Source: Bacillota bacterium
Lineage (GTDB): Bacteria > Bacillota > Clostridia > Lachnospirales > Lachnospiraceae
NCBI GenBank assembly: GCA_023420935.1
Contig: JAEZUR010000196.1
Location: forward strand, 1 to 29,781
DNA: 29,781 nucleotides
Direction: 5' to 3'
A program made the translations under genes and the position numbers. The notes under the pieces were generated by a model that was given only the letters and a program-made list of their open reading frames with translations, was not told where the DNA came from and did no database searches. The first letter of the stretch is position 1. The number at the start of each line of letters is the position of its first letter. Shown here piece by piece: positions 7,645 through 15,164 of this stretch.

Positions 7645-7672
7645 AAAGGAGCACCTTCTAAGATGCTCCTTT
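7645..7672. terminator. Hairpin terminator between convergent genes
   Basis: AAAGGAGCA (7645-7653) pairs perfectly with TGCTCCTTT (7664-7672), with a 10-nt loop. It lies 8 nt after the ligD stop and 8 nt after the convergent peptidase stop, so it may serve both; neither side has a long T run. Confidence 0.65.
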
Positions 7673-7679
7673 CACCATA

Positions 7680-8276
7680 TCATTTTATAATTAAAATCTG
7701 TCCAACTGTTATTTTAGAAGGATCCTTTATTTTATTTTGTTTTGCTAAAACCTCTACTGTTGTACTATATTTCTTGGCAATATCATATAAAGTATCTCCT
7801 TTTTTCACCTTGTACTTCACCGTAAGTTTCTTCCATGTGGCTATAAATGCGCTGGGACTTTTATATTTTTTCTTTAAATAACTTGCTGTCCCGTCTTTAG
7901 AGAATTCTTTCATCTGAAAATGTGGTTTATCAATCATACTTTCAAAATCACCACCCCAGAATAAATCATATTTTTTCCCTATCTGACCGACCTTGTAAAA
8001 GAAATCATCTTTATCATAATATGCACCCTTCCCATCATTTCGGTAAAAATCAAATGCTACTCCCCATTGATGCAGGGATCCATATGTGGTACCTTTTGCA
8101 TATGTGACGATATCACCTTTGGTTGTTCTGCCTTGTGCATATAATGCATTTTGTTCTTCTACCGTTCGTAAGCATTCTCCAATCCCTACTTTGAATCCTT
8201 TCTTTTTACACTCTGTTAAAAATTTCTGTATGATAATTTGCAGTTTTGGATGCAATTTCTTAGTATCTCTACCCAT
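7680..8276 (-). CDS. M15 family L-Ala-D-Glu/D-Ala peptidase with C-terminal LysM, 198 aa
   Basis: The N-terminal domain resembles CwlK and phage endolysin peptidases of family M15, which cut the peptide stems of peptidoglycan with a catalytic zinc. The zinc ligands fit SLHQWGVAFDF (His69, Asp76) and KPHFQM (His119). Before them come ECLRTVEEQNALYAQGRT, the usual M15 substrate-cleft segment. Residues about 153-198 form one LysM domain (YKVKKGDTLYDIAKKY), which anchors the enzyme to glycan. No signal peptide is visible, so release needs lysis, a holin or sporulation. The ribosome site aaggaagg lies 7 nt before the ATG. The gene is convergent with ligD. Confidence 0.9.
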   Translation of the reverse strand: MGRDTKKLHPKLQIIIQKFLTECKKKGFKVGIGECLRTVEEQNALYAQGRTTKGDIVTYAKGTTYGSLHQWGVAFDFYRNDGKGAYYDKDDFFYKVGQIGKKYDLFWGGDFESMIDKPHFQMKEFSKDGTASYLKKKYKSPSAFIATWKKLTVKYKVKKGDTLYDIAKKYSTTVEVLAKQNKIKDPSKITVGQILIIK

Positions 8277-8444
8277 ACTACAACCTTCCTTTCTATGATA
8301 CTACTATATTCACTAAAAGTTCTAGTTATATTACAATATTCGAATTTATTCTTCTGGTTAATCCTTTTTGAATTTAGTTCATACTAACTGCTTCGATAGA
8401 ATATTTTTTTAAATTTTACACATCCTATTTTAGGAGGTGATAGA

Positions 8445-8630
8445 ATGATTGATAACAGAGAACTTCCCATTGGGTTTACCATGGAATTAGCTCAGCACTC
8501 AGATATATTAAATCAATTTGCACAGCTAGGCAAAGAGGAACAAGATTCCATTATAAATGGCGCAAGACAAGTCCATAGTCGAGACGAAATGCGTAGTTAC
8601 GTAGAATCTTTGGGAAACAGATATTATTAA
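8445..8630 (+). CDS. Small conserved-type hypothetical protein, 61 aa
   Basis: A strong ribosome site (taggaggtgat) precedes the ATG. The product begins MIDNRELPIGFTMELAQHSD, continues with ILNQFAQLGKEEQDSIINGA and ends ESLGNRYY. It is acidic and largely helical, with no membrane segment. Small proteins with an LPIGFTM(E/A)LA-type opening are common in clostridia, but I know no function for them. The next small gene starts 22 nt later in the same direction, so the two probably share a transcript ending at the hairpin at 8800. A sequence catacta at 8380-8386 resembles the -10 of forespore sigma factors, but no matching -35 is evident. Confidence 0.8.
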   Translation: MIDNRELPIGFTMELAQHSDILNQFAQLGKEEQDSIINGARQVHSRDEMRSYVESLGNRYY

Positions 8631-8652
8631 AAAGATATAAAGGAGTATTCAG

Positions 8653-8814
8653 ATGGACAAATTTAACAACAATAAAGCAACACCAACGAAACGAACAGGG
8701 TTTAAAAATCGTATCAATTTAGATTATGATTTTAATACTGAATATGGTGATGGTGATATACCAGATGAAGATCAACCAGATAATGATGCATTTATTCCTG
8801 AGGAGCCAGACTAG
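8653..8814 (+). CDS. Small acidic hypothetical protein, 53 aa
   Basis: An ATG with the ribosome site aaggag opens a frame of 53 codons. The first third is basic and Asn/Thr-rich (MDKFNNNKATPTKRTGFKNR); the remainder is strongly acidic (DGDIPDEDQPDNDAF, EEPD). It looks natively disordered, and I recognise no family. It probably forms a two-gene unit with 8445-8630. The TAG stop is in the loop and stem of the terminator at 8800-8828, which supports it as a real last gene. Confidence 0.7.
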   Translation: MDKFNNNKATPTKRTGFKNRINLDYDFNTEYGDGDIPDEDQPDNDAFIPEEPD

Positions 8815-8828
8815 GCTTCTCTTTTTTT
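8800..8828 (+). terminator. Rho-independent terminator
   Basis: gaggagcc (8800-8807) pairs with ggcttctc (8814-8821), with one G-U pair and a 6-nt loop, followed by seven T. The stop codon of the preceding small gene lies within it. Confidence 0.85.
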
Positions 8829-8891
8829 CTAATAATACCTATCATATCTCGATTATATGTACATATATTTTAAGAGTATACAAATTTATTT

Positions 8892-8965
8892 CGGGGTGTG
8901 GCGTAGTTTGGTAGCGCGCATGGATGGGGTCCATGAGGTCGCAAGTTCAAATCTTGTCACCCCGA
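8892..8965 (+). tRNA. tRNA-Pro (anticodon GGG)
   Basis: A complete cloverleaf can be drawn. The acceptor is CGGGGTG/CACCCCG (8892-8898 with 8958-8964). The D stem is GCG/CGC with a TAGTTTGGTAG loop. The anticodon stem is CATGG/CCATG (8919-8923 with 8931-8935) with loop ATGGGGT, giving anticodon GGG at 8926-8928. The T stem has the loop TTCAAAT. The discriminator is A8965, no CCA is encoded, and a T run follows at once. The C1-G72 pair and overall sequence are typical of bacterial proline tRNAs. It reads CCC and CCU codons. Confidence 0.95.
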
Positions 8966-9040
8966 TTTTTTATATAAAATTTCATATGAAATCATAGTAT
9001 GAATTGGAACTGGTATGGACACAATTTCTAGAGATGGTTA

Positions 9041-9069
9041 TTGACAATCATTATAAGAGTTGCTATAAT
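9041..9069 (+). promoter_or_regulatory. Consensus promoter of the riboflavin operon
   Basis: TTGACA (9041-9046) and TATAAT (9064-9069) are separated by exactly 17 nt, and transcription should start near 9076, just before the FMN aptamer. Confidence 0.9.
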
Positions 9070-9087
9070 GGCAGAAAATTAATACTT

Positions 9088-9194
9088 ATCTTCAGGGCAG
9101 GGTGTAATTCCCTACCGGTGGTATAGCCCACGAACCGCAAGGTATGATTCGGTGTAACTCCGAAGCCGACAGTAAAGTCTGGATGAAAGAAGAT
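9088..9194 (+). ncRNA. FMN riboswitch (RFN element)
   Basis: The conserved RFN sequence blocks are present in order: AGGGCAGGGTG, AATTCCCTACCGGTGGTA, AGCCCACGAACCGC, GATTCGGTGTAACTCCGAAG, and CCGACAGTAAAGTCTGGATG. The closing stem P1 is ATCTTC (9088-9093) with GAAGAT (9189-9194). It senses FMN and lies in the leader of the ribD operon, followed by two intrinsic terminators. Control is therefore most likely by transcription attenuation: bound FMN allows termination and free RNA forms an antiterminator. Confidence 0.97.
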
Positions 9195-9232
9195 TTTTAA
9201 GCCGCTTTTAGCGTTTATCTTTTGAACATTGC

Positions 9233-9264
9233 TCTGAAATGATTTATTCATTTCAGATTTTTTT
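9233..9264 (+). terminator. First rib leader terminator (riboswitch expression platform)
   Basis: A perfect 10-bp stem (9233-9242 with 9248-9257) with a 5-nt loop is followed by seven T. It lies 38 nt after the aptamer and is the expected FMN-controlled terminator. Confidence 0.9.
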
Positions 9265-9293
9265 GTTTATATGGATATATACTAATGGGAGCT

Positions 9294-9329
9294 ACTGCCT
9301 TGAACATTATTGTTGAAGGCAGTTTTTTT
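9294..9329 (+). terminator. Second rib leader terminator
   Basis: ACTGCCTT (9294-9301) pairs with AAGGCAGT (9316-9323), with an inner AACA/TGTT extension, followed by a run of six T. An ACTGCC at 9347-9352 could pair instead with the 3' arm, and a short palindrome lies at 9375-9392. No gene is present between the tRNA and ribD. Confidence 0.75.
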
Positions 9330-9410
9330 ATGTAAAAGAAACTACGACTGCCAAAGGCAAATACTTTTGACTCTAGTTTGCCAAGGCAAACTCTTAATTA
9401 TGGAGGAATT

Positions 9411-10514
9411 ATGACGGATGAAGAATATATGAACCATGCCATAACACTTGCGAAGAAAGGGATTGGTTACGTGAATCCCAACCCTTTGGTAGGTGCAGTG
9501 ACCGTAAAAGACGGAAACATAATTAGTGAAGGTTGGCATGAAAAATACGGTGGATGGCATGCAGAAAGAAACGCGCTAAATAATTGTAATGAAAGTCTAG
9601 GTGGCGCAACCATGTATGTTACATTGGAACCTTGCTGTCACTATGGGAAAACTCCTCCCTGTACAGAAGCCATTTTACAACATGGTATAAAAAAAGTAGT
9701 CATTGGTTGCCTCGACCCTAATTCTCTTGTTTCAGGTAAAGGAGCTGCTATTTTGCGAGAAGCAGGAGTCCATGTAGTGATAGGCGTATTGCAAGATAAA
9801 TGCATCGAGCTAAACAAGGTTTTCTTCCACTACATCAAAACAAAAACACCTTATGTTGTTATGAAATATGCCATGACAATGGATGGAAAAATTGCAACAG
9901 CTAGTGGAGAATCGAAATGGATTACCGGTGAAAAAGCCCGTGAAGATGTTCATAAAAGCCGAAATCAGTACTCTTCTATTATGGTAGGTGTTGGAACAGT
10001 AATTGCGGATAACCCCTCTCTTACCTGCCGTATCACTGGTGGAAGAAATCCTGTACGCATCATCTGTGACACTCATTTGAATACACCAATTGATTCCACG
10101 TTAGTTACTACCGCCAAAGCAGTACGAACGATTATTGCTACTGCTTCTACTAATCAAGAGAAGTATAAGCCTTACCTTTCTAAAGGTTGTGAGATTCTTA
10201 CTATTCGACTAATGGAGAATCATATTGATTTAAACCAGTTAATGCAAGAACTTGGTAAGATAGGTATTGACAGTATCCTTTTAGAAGGAGGCTCTACCCT
10301 AAATTTTTCTGCATTACAGAGCAGAATTGTTAATAAAGTGCAAGCCTATATTGCCCCAAAACTATTTGGTGGCAGTCAATCAAAAACACCGGTAGGAGGC
10401 ATGGGTATTCAAGAAATAAGCAATTGCATTTTCTTAAAAAATCAAACGGTCACTTGGTTTGACGAGGATATGCTTATGGAAGGAGAAGTAGATTATAAAT
10501 GTTTACAGGAATAA
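9411..10514 (+). CDS. ribD: Bifunctional riboflavin deaminase/reductase RibD, 367 aa
   Basis: Catalyses two early riboflavin steps: deamination of the pyrimidine ring and NADPH-dependent reduction of the ribosyl side chain. The N-terminal deaminase domain carries the zinc site HAE (His50, catalytic Glu52) and PCCHYGKTPPC (Cys75, Cys84), preceded by NPNPLVGAV. The reductase domain starts near residue 145 (YVVMKYAMTMDGKIAT) and contains SKWITGEKAR, GVGTVIADNPSLTCR and LLEGGSTLN. The ATG at 9411 was chosen because GGAGG lies just upstream; an alternative in-frame start at 9378 would include the ribosome site. It is the first gene of the operon under the FMN riboswitch and overlaps ribE by 16 nt. 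Confidence 0.96.
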   Translation: MTDEEYMNHAITLAKKGIGYVNPNPLVGAVTVKDGNIISEGWHEKYGGWHAERNALNNCNESLGGATMYVTLEPCCHYGKTPPCTEAILQHGIKKVVIGCLDPNSLVSGKGAAILREAGVHVVIGVLQDKCIELNKVFFHYIKTKTPYVVMKYAMTMDGKIATASGESKWITGEKAREDVHKSRNQYSSIMVGVGTVIADNPSLTCRITGGRNPVRIICDTHLNTPIDSTLVTTAKAVRTIIATASTNQEKYKPYLSKGCEILTIRLMENHIDLNQLMQELGKIGIDSILLEGGSTLNFSALQSRIVNKVQAYIAPKLFGGSQSKTPVGGMGIQEISNCIFLKNQTVTWFDEDMLMEGEVDYKCLQE

Positions 10515-11128
10515 TTGAAGAAATAGGTATTGTTAAGACTATAAAAAAGGGAACGAAATCTGCCAGTATTACTGTTGAATGTCGGAAAATATTTGATGAT
10601 TTAAAACTAGGCGACAGTGTGTCAACCAATGGAGTTTGCCTAACCGTAACACATATTAGCAATTCTTCCTTTTCTGCTGATTTAATGAACGAAACGCTTT
10701 CCAAATCCTCACTAGGCAGTCTGAATATCGGAAGCAAAGTGAATCTGGAACGTGCCATGCCTGCAAGCGGAAGATTTGGTGGTCATATTGTATCGGGACA
10801 TATTGATGGAACTGGTAAAATTGCATCAATTAAAAAAGATGATATCGCAATCTGGTATACCATTAAAACCAGCCAAACAGTTATGAAGTATATAATAGAA
10901 AAAGGCTCCATTACCATAGATGGTATCAGCCTGACCATTGCAAAAGTAACACATGACAACTTTTCAGTGTCGGTCATTCCGCACACTGCAAAGGAAACGA
11001 CACTTTCAGAAAAAGGTATAGGTTGTTTGGTAAATCTTGAAAACGATATTGTAGGAAAGTATATTGAAAAATTCTCACAAGATAACAAGGGCATTACCAA
11101 AGAATTTCTAACAAAAAATGGATTTTAG
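10499..11128 (+). CDS. ribE: Riboflavin synthase alpha subunit RibE, 209 aa
   Basis: Converts two molecules of 6,7-dimethyl-8-ribityllumazine into riboflavin and the pyrimidine substrate of RibH. The chain shows two tandem lumazine-binding beta-barrel domains. The first starts MFTGIIEEIG and contains GDSVSTNGVCLTV; the second starts GGHIVSGHIDGTG and contains GSITIDGISLTI. The two repeats with the MFTG start are diagnostic, and the length is normal. The start lies inside the end of ribD (16-nt overlap) with ggagaag upstream, so translation is coupled. It is often called ribC in other species. Confidence 0.96.
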   Translation: MFTGIIEEIGIVKTIKKGTKSASITVECRKIFDDLKLGDSVSTNGVCLTVTHISNSSFSADLMNETLSKSSLGSLNIGSKVNLERAMPASGRFGGHIVSGHIDGTGKIASIKKDDIAIWYTIKTSQTVMKYIIEKGSITIDGISLTIAKVTHDNFSVSVIPHTAKETTLSEKGIGCLVNLENDIVGKYIEKFSQDNKGITKEFLTKNGF

Positions 11129-11137
11129 GAGGTCAAT

Positions 11138-12340
11138 ATGTTTCAATTCAATACAATTCCAGAAGCTCTGGAAGCCTTACGAAAAGGAGAAATTATTCTT
11201 GTTACAGATGATGAAAACCGTGAAAATGAAGGGGATTTTATCTGCGCGGCAGAATATGCTACTACAGAAAACATTAATTTTATGGCTATTCATGGTAAGG
11301 GGTTAATCTGCATGCCAATGAGTGAAGAAATATGCACGCGCCTACAATTTCCACAGATGGTTTCTCATAATACCGAGAAGCATTCCACATCTTTTACTGT
11401 TTCAATAGACCATGTAGATACCACCACCGGCATCTCTGCTGCGGAACGAAGCATAACCGCTCTTAAGGTGGTAGATGAAAACACAAAGCCGGATGATTTT
11501 CGTCGTCCAGGTCATATGTTTCCTCTCCTAGCGAAAAAAAATGGTGTCCTAGAGCGTAACGGTCATACGGAAGCTACTGTAGATTTAATGCAGCTTGCCG
11601 GTCTGAAAGAATGTGGACTGTGTTGTGAAATCATGGGGGAAGACGGATACATGATGAGAACGCCAGAACTTATTGATTTGGCGCAAAAATGGAACATGAA
11701 GTTTATAACCATACAGGATTTACAGGACTATCGTAAAAAGTATGATCATCTAGTAGAACGTGTTGCAAGCCCATTCTTACCAACATCTTATGGTAATTTT
11801 CGAGCCTTTGGTTATCGTAACAAAATAAACGGCGAACATCATGTAGCTTTAGTAAAAGGTGAAATCGGTGATGGACTAGGGGTTCTATGCCGTGTTCATT
11901 CTGAATGCTTAACAGGTGATGTCTTCCACTCATCCCGTTGTGACTGCGGCGAACAATTAGCCGAGGCTTTGAAGATGATTGAACAAGAAGGACGAGGCAT
12001 TCTTCTGTATATGCGACAAGAAGGAAGAGGTATCGGTCTGCTCAATAAGTTAAAAGCCTATGAGCTTCAAAGTCAAGGAATGGATACCATAGAAGCCAAT
12101 ATAGCACTAGGTTTTGAAGAAGATATGCGAGAGTATTATATTGGTGCTCAAATACTGCATGATTTAGGTGTGAAAACTCTGCGACTAATAACGAATAACC
12201 CAGATAAGGTGTACCAACTTTCTGATTACGGAATCGAAATAATAGAACGCGTCCCTGTAGAAATCGAAGCAAATGAACATGATGAACATTACCTTAAAAC
12301 CAAACAATCCAAAATGGGTCATTTTTTAAATATAAAATAA
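11138..12340 (+). CDS. ribBA: Bifunctional DHBP synthase/GTP cyclohydrolase II RibBA, 400 aa
   Basis: Feeds both branches of riboflavin synthesis. Residues 1 to about 200 form 3,4-dihydroxy-2-butanone 4-phosphate synthase, with the metal/substrate motif DDENRENEGD and RPGHMFPL. The rest is GTP cyclohydrolase II, with the zinc cysteines in HSECLTGDVFHSSRCDCG, the RQEGRGIGL loop and RLITNNPDK. Both halves look complete, so the fusion should supply both activities. The ribosome site aggaggt lies 5 nt before the ATG, 9 nt after ribE. Confidence 0.97.
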   Translation: MFQFNTIPEALEALRKGEIILVTDDENRENEGDFICAAEYATTENINFMAIHGKGLICMPMSEEICTRLQFPQMVSHNTEKHSTSFTVSIDHVDTTTGISAAERSITALKVVDENTKPDDFRRPGHMFPLLAKKNGVLERNGHTEATVDLMQLAGLKECGLCCEIMGEDGYMMRTPELIDLAQKWNMKFITIQDLQDYRKKYDHLVERVASPFLPTSYGNFRAFGYRNKINGEHHVALVKGEIGDGLGVLCRVHSECLTGDVFHSSRCDCGEQLAEALKMIEQEGRGILLYMRQEGRGIGLLNKLKAYELQSQGMDTIEANIALGFEEDMREYYIGAQILHDLGVKTLRLITNNPDKVYQLSDYGIEIIERVPVEIEANEHDEHYLKTKQSKMGHFLNIK

Positions 12341-12356
12341 TAAAGGAGAAATTAAT

Positions 12357-12824
12357 ATGAAAACTTATGAAGGAAATTTAGTATCGAAGGATATTAAAAT
12401 TGGCATTGTTGCTGCAAGATTTAATGAATTCATTACATCCAAACTACTTGGAGGTGCTGTAGATGCACTGGTTAGACATGAAGTGAACGAGGACAACATT
12501 GAAGTTGCATGGGTACCTGGTGCTTTTGAGATTCCGCTCATCGCTTCCAAAATGGCTAAAAGCAAAAAATATGATGCCGTTATATGCCTAGGAGCTGTAA
12601 TCCGTGGAAGTACTACCCACTATGACTATGTCTGCAGCGAAGTATCAAAAGGGATCGCCCATGTGTCTTTAAACAGTGATATTCCTGTTATGTTCGGAGT
12701 TCTTACAACTGAAAATATTGAACAAGCCATAGAACGCGCTGGAACCAAAGCTGGTAACAAAGGATTTGATTGTGCAATGGGTGCCATAGAAATGGTAAAC
12801 TTGATTCGAGAAATCCAAAAATAA
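12357..12824 (+). CDS. ribH: 6,7-dimethyl-8-ribityllumazine synthase RibH, 155 aa
   Basis: Condenses the RibD-derived ribitylaminopyrimidine with dihydroxybutanone phosphate to give lumazine. Signature segments are present: ARFNEFIT, VPGAFEIPL, GAVIRGSTTHYDYV (with the catalytic His) and PVMFGVLTTENIEQA. Family members form pentamers or 60-mer capsids that can enclose RibE. The ribosome site aaggag precedes the ATG, and the gene starts 16 nt after ribBA. Its TAA overlaps the ATG of the following HAD gene by one base. Confidence 0.97.
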   Translation: MKTYEGNLVSKDIKIGIVAARFNEFITSKLLGGAVDALVRHEVNEDNIEVAWVPGAFEIPLIASKMAKSKKYDAVICLGAVIRGSTTHYDYVCSEVSKGIAHVSLNSDIPVMFGVLTTENIEQAIERAGTKAGNKGFDCAMGAIEMVNLIREIQK

Positions 12825-13465
12825 TGACTCATTTATTATTTGACTATGACGGAACCCTCCACAACAGCATTAAAATCTATGCTCCCGCATTTCGTACAGC
12901 TTTTTCTTATCTTGTAAAAACCGGCTTTGCTGTTTCAAAGGAATTCACAGACCAAGAAATCTCCTATTGGCTTGGTTTTACCGCAGATGAGATGTGGAAG
13001 TGTTTCTTACCCAATCTACCAGAGGAAGAGAAAAAAATCTGTAGTGCTTTGATTGGACAAGAAATGTTAAGACTTATTCATACGGGTTTAGCAGAGCTTT
13101 ACCCGCAGGCTGAAAACATATTAAAGAACTTGAAAGACGCTGGGTATCAATTGATATTCCTTAGTAATTGCAAACATGCTTATATGGACGCCCACGTGAA
13201 GCATTTCTATCTTGACCGCTTCTTCTCTTCCTTTTACTGCTCGGAAGATTTTGGATTTGTATCGAAAAGTGAGATTTTTAATACGATTAAAACAAACTAT
13301 CCAGGTGATTTTATTGTGATTGGGGATCGGTTTCACGATATGGAAATTGCAGAGCGTCATAATTTACAATCTATTGGTTGTTTATATGGTTACGGCTTCA
13401 GAGATGAATTAGAAAATGCTACTTGGTGTATAGAAACGTTATCTGATATTTTGAAACTTTTATAA
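12824..13465 (+). CDS. HAD-superfamily phosphatase, last gene of the rib operon, 213 aa
   Basis: The four HAD motifs are visible: DYDGT (nucleophile and acid/base Asp near residue 7), LSNC, the SK lysine in VSKSEI, and IGDRFHDMEIAE. A helical cap lies between motifs I and II, as in subfamily I (phosphoglycolate phosphatase-like) enzymes. The start ATG overlaps the ribH stop (TAATG), so it is translationally coupled to the riboflavin genes; an upstream in-frame ATG at 12770 lies inside ribH and is less likely. The pathway needs a phosphatase between the RibD product and RibH, a step done by HAD enzymes in E. coli and B. subtilis. This gene is a good candidate for it by position, but substrate specificity cannot be read from sequence. 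Confidence 0.88.
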   Translation: MTHLLFDYDGTLHNSIKIYAPAFRTAFSYLVKTGFAVSKEFTDQEISYWLGFTADEMWKCFLPNLPEEEKKICSALIGQEMLRLIHTGLAELYPQAENILKNLKDAGYQLIFLSNCKHAYMDAHVKHFYLDRFFSSFYCSEDFGFVSKSEIFNTIKTNYPGDFIVIGDRFHDMEIAERHNLQSIGCLYGYGFRDELENATWCIETLSDILKLL

Positions 13466-13529
13466 ATATAAATCATAAAACAGTGTATTTCCTCATTTAT
13501 ATAAAATATTAGTTTCTATGAAATAAAAT

Positions 13530-13568
13530 AGACCTAAGACGGGGCGGTTTAATGTCCTATCTAGGTCT
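13530..13568. terminator. Inverted repeat between convergent HAD and degV genes
   Basis: AGACCTA (13530-13536) pairs with TAGGTCT (13562-13568), with a partly paired GC-rich loop. On the minus strand a T-rich tract follows, so it fits a degV terminator and may also stop rib operon transcripts. Confidence 0.6.
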
Positions 13569-13578
13569 GATAATTAAT

Positions 13579-14415
13579 TTAATAACATACAATGATTCCA
13601 CCATCATTGGCATATAACGAACTAATTCCAGCGGTGTCTACAATAAATACATCCTTAAAAGAAACTCGCTTTAAAATCTCTTCTTTGGTGAATACAGCTC
13701 TCTCATAATTATTACAATGAGAAATGGCGAGGGTTCGATTAGATGGATCTACTGCATCCTTTACAATAGTTTCAGCCATTTTAATCAGTGCTTTGTTCAT
13801 ACCTCTAGCCTGATCCATTTTATCTATGGTTCCATCTGGTGTCGCACACATAACGGGTTTTATATTTAAGGCACTTGCGATAATTGCTTTTAAGTTAGAC
13901 AGCCTTCCATTCTTACGTAAGGTTTCTAATGATTCTAAGACAAATTTCGTATTCATCTCATCACGGAACTGATTGGTAAGTTGAACTACTTCTGAAAATT
14001 CTTTTCCAGATTCAACAAGTTCTTTGACCTTCATAGCGATTAATGTCTGTCCAATGGATGCTGATTTAGAATCAAAAACTTCAATATTTTTTTCAGGATG
14101 CTCTTCAAAATATAATTTCTTAGCTAACATGGCACTATTGTATGATCCGCTAAGATTTGAAGATAATGTTACTACATAGATATCTTCTTCCCCACCGAAA
14201 AGTTGCATATAAGCTTCTGGTGTTGGACAGGAAGACTTTGGACAATTAGGACTCGCCGCCATTCTTTCAATTAAATCTTTTTGATTAAATGTTTCATCAT
14301 CTACAATGGTATAATCATCTATTTGAATGGATAGCGGTACCAAATAAAAATGGGAATCTTTCTTTAATTCCAATGGCAAATCCGTGCAACTATCTCCAAT
14401 CATTTTGTAATTCAT
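13579..14415 (-). CDS. DegV family fatty-acid-binding protein, 278 aa
   Basis: DegV/FakB proteins hold a single fatty acid in a deep pocket and present it to the kinase FakA for phosphorylation. The chain opens with MIGDSCTDLP, the family start. It contains SSCPTPEAY, SSNLSGSYNSA (the head-group loop), FDSKSASIGQ, LRKNGRLSNLKAIIASALNIKP and SHCNNYERA, all in expected order and spacing. Length is normal. The ribosome site aggagg lies 7 nt before the ATG, and a sigma-A-like promoter is present at 14464-14492. No FakA gene is in the window; clostridia usually have several degV paralogues. Confidence 0.93.
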   Translation of the reverse strand: MNYKMIGDSCTDLPLELKKDSHFYLVPLSIQIDDYTIVDDETFNQKDLIERMAASPNCPKSSCPTPEAYMQLFGGEEDIYVVTLSSNLSGSYNSAMLAKKLYFEEHPEKNIEVFDSKSASIGQTLIAMKVKELVESGKEFSEVVQLTNQFRDEMNTKFVLESLETLRKNGRLSNLKAIIASALNIKPVMCATPDGTIDKMDQARGMNKALIKMAETIVKDAVDPSNRTLAISHCNNYERAVFTKEEILKRVSFKDVFIVDTAGISSLYANDGGIIVCY

Positions 14416-14463
14416 GGTATTTCCTCCTGAGCATTTTCTTACATATAGTTTTCATTACTATAT

Positions 14464-14492
14464 ATAATAACATACATGGTATTTTGCGTCAA
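14464..14492 (-). promoter_or_regulatory. Promoter of degV
   Basis: On the minus strand TTGACG (14492-14487) and TATTAT (14469-14464) are separated by 17 nt, about 50 nt upstream of the degV start codon. Confidence 0.6.
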
Positions 14493-14640
14493 GAATTATA
14501 CTATGTCAAAAGGTAATATAAACCAATTTACATGTTTTTACATTAGTCTCTGTTAAAGATATAAAGAGGGAATATATCATATACAGCACATTAACGCTTT
14601 CCATATCAAACTAAAAAATGGATGAATATGTACCAAATGA

Positions 14641-14670
14641 TTGAAATATTTAGTTTATGTACTGTATAAT
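14641..14670 (+). promoter_or_regulatory. Promoter of the 14744 membrane protein gene
   Basis: TTGAAA (14641-14646) and a consensus TATAAT (14665-14670) with an 18-nt spacer. The remainder of the 328-nt gap 14416-14743 is AT-rich and shows no gene or repeat. Confidence 0.55.
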
Positions 14671-14743
14671 ATAGTAATTGAACCTTTGTAAATCAATATG
14701 TATTTATGGTTATTAAGGAAAGTTATTAATATTTTTTTGGGGG

Positions 14744-15055
14744 GTGATTCTAATAGAAAACTTAAAAAGATGGTCTAATGTATTTCTATTTATTAGCATA
14801 ATTTTGGGGATTTTAACAATCGGAGTTTTTATAAGACTACATGGGGTGTTTACTATACCTGATGATACGGAATTAATGATATCTCTGGGTATAAGAAAAT
14901 GGGTATTTTCTTTTGCTACAATCTGCTTTATATCAATTACTATTGCGTTAAAGGTGGTAATAACAGCAATTGTAGAAGAGGCTTGGGATTTAAAATTCAG
15001 AATAAAAGATTTAGAAAAGAGAATTGAACAGAATGAAGATAAACTCCGTGTATAA
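14744..15055 (+). CDS. Small two-pass membrane protein with C-terminal coiled coil, 103 aa
   Basis: Two hydrophobic segments are visible at about residues 13-31 (VFLFISIILGILTIGVFI) and 53-73 (WVFSFATICFISITIALKV). They are followed by a charged heptad-like tail (RIKDLEKRIEQNEDKL) that probably forms a cytoplasmic coiled coil. I do not recognise the family. The start is doubtful: the only standard start codon is a GTG at 14744 that is itself part of the ribosome-site-like tract ggggggtgat. Normal spacing from that tract would point to the ATA codon at 14753. No in-frame ATG occurs until well inside the protein. It is monocistronic, with a promoter at 14641 and a hairpin after the stop. Confidence 0.7.
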   Translation: MILIENLKRWSNVFLFISIILGILTIGVFIRLHGVFTIPDDTELMISLGIRKWVFSFATICFISITIALKVVITAIVEEAWDLKFRIKDLEKRIEQNEDKLRV

Positions 15056-15084
15056 TTAATACACATTTTTCTTTAAAGACGAAC

Positions 15085-15112
15085 TAAAGGAACTCCAAAA
15101 GGAGTTCCTTTA
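15085..15112 (+). terminator. Strong hairpin after the small membrane protein gene
   Basis: A perfect 12-bp inverted repeat (15085-15096 with 15101-15112) with an AAAA loop, 30 nt after the stop codon. The 3' arm ends in TTTA but no separate T run follows, so efficiency is uncertain. Confidence 0.6.
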
Positions 15113-15164
15113 AAAAACGCTATAATATCAAGACTATTCTTTTACAGAGCCTTATATTAAAACA

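Noticed and set aside
8380..8386. catacta as a sigma-G/sigma-F -10 box for the small genes at 8445
   Set aside because: No matching -35 at the right spacing; a single heptamer is not enough in AT-rich DNA.
9063..9251. Minus-strand open frame across the FMN riboswitch
   Set aside because: It overlaps a conserved RNA element and has no initiation signals.
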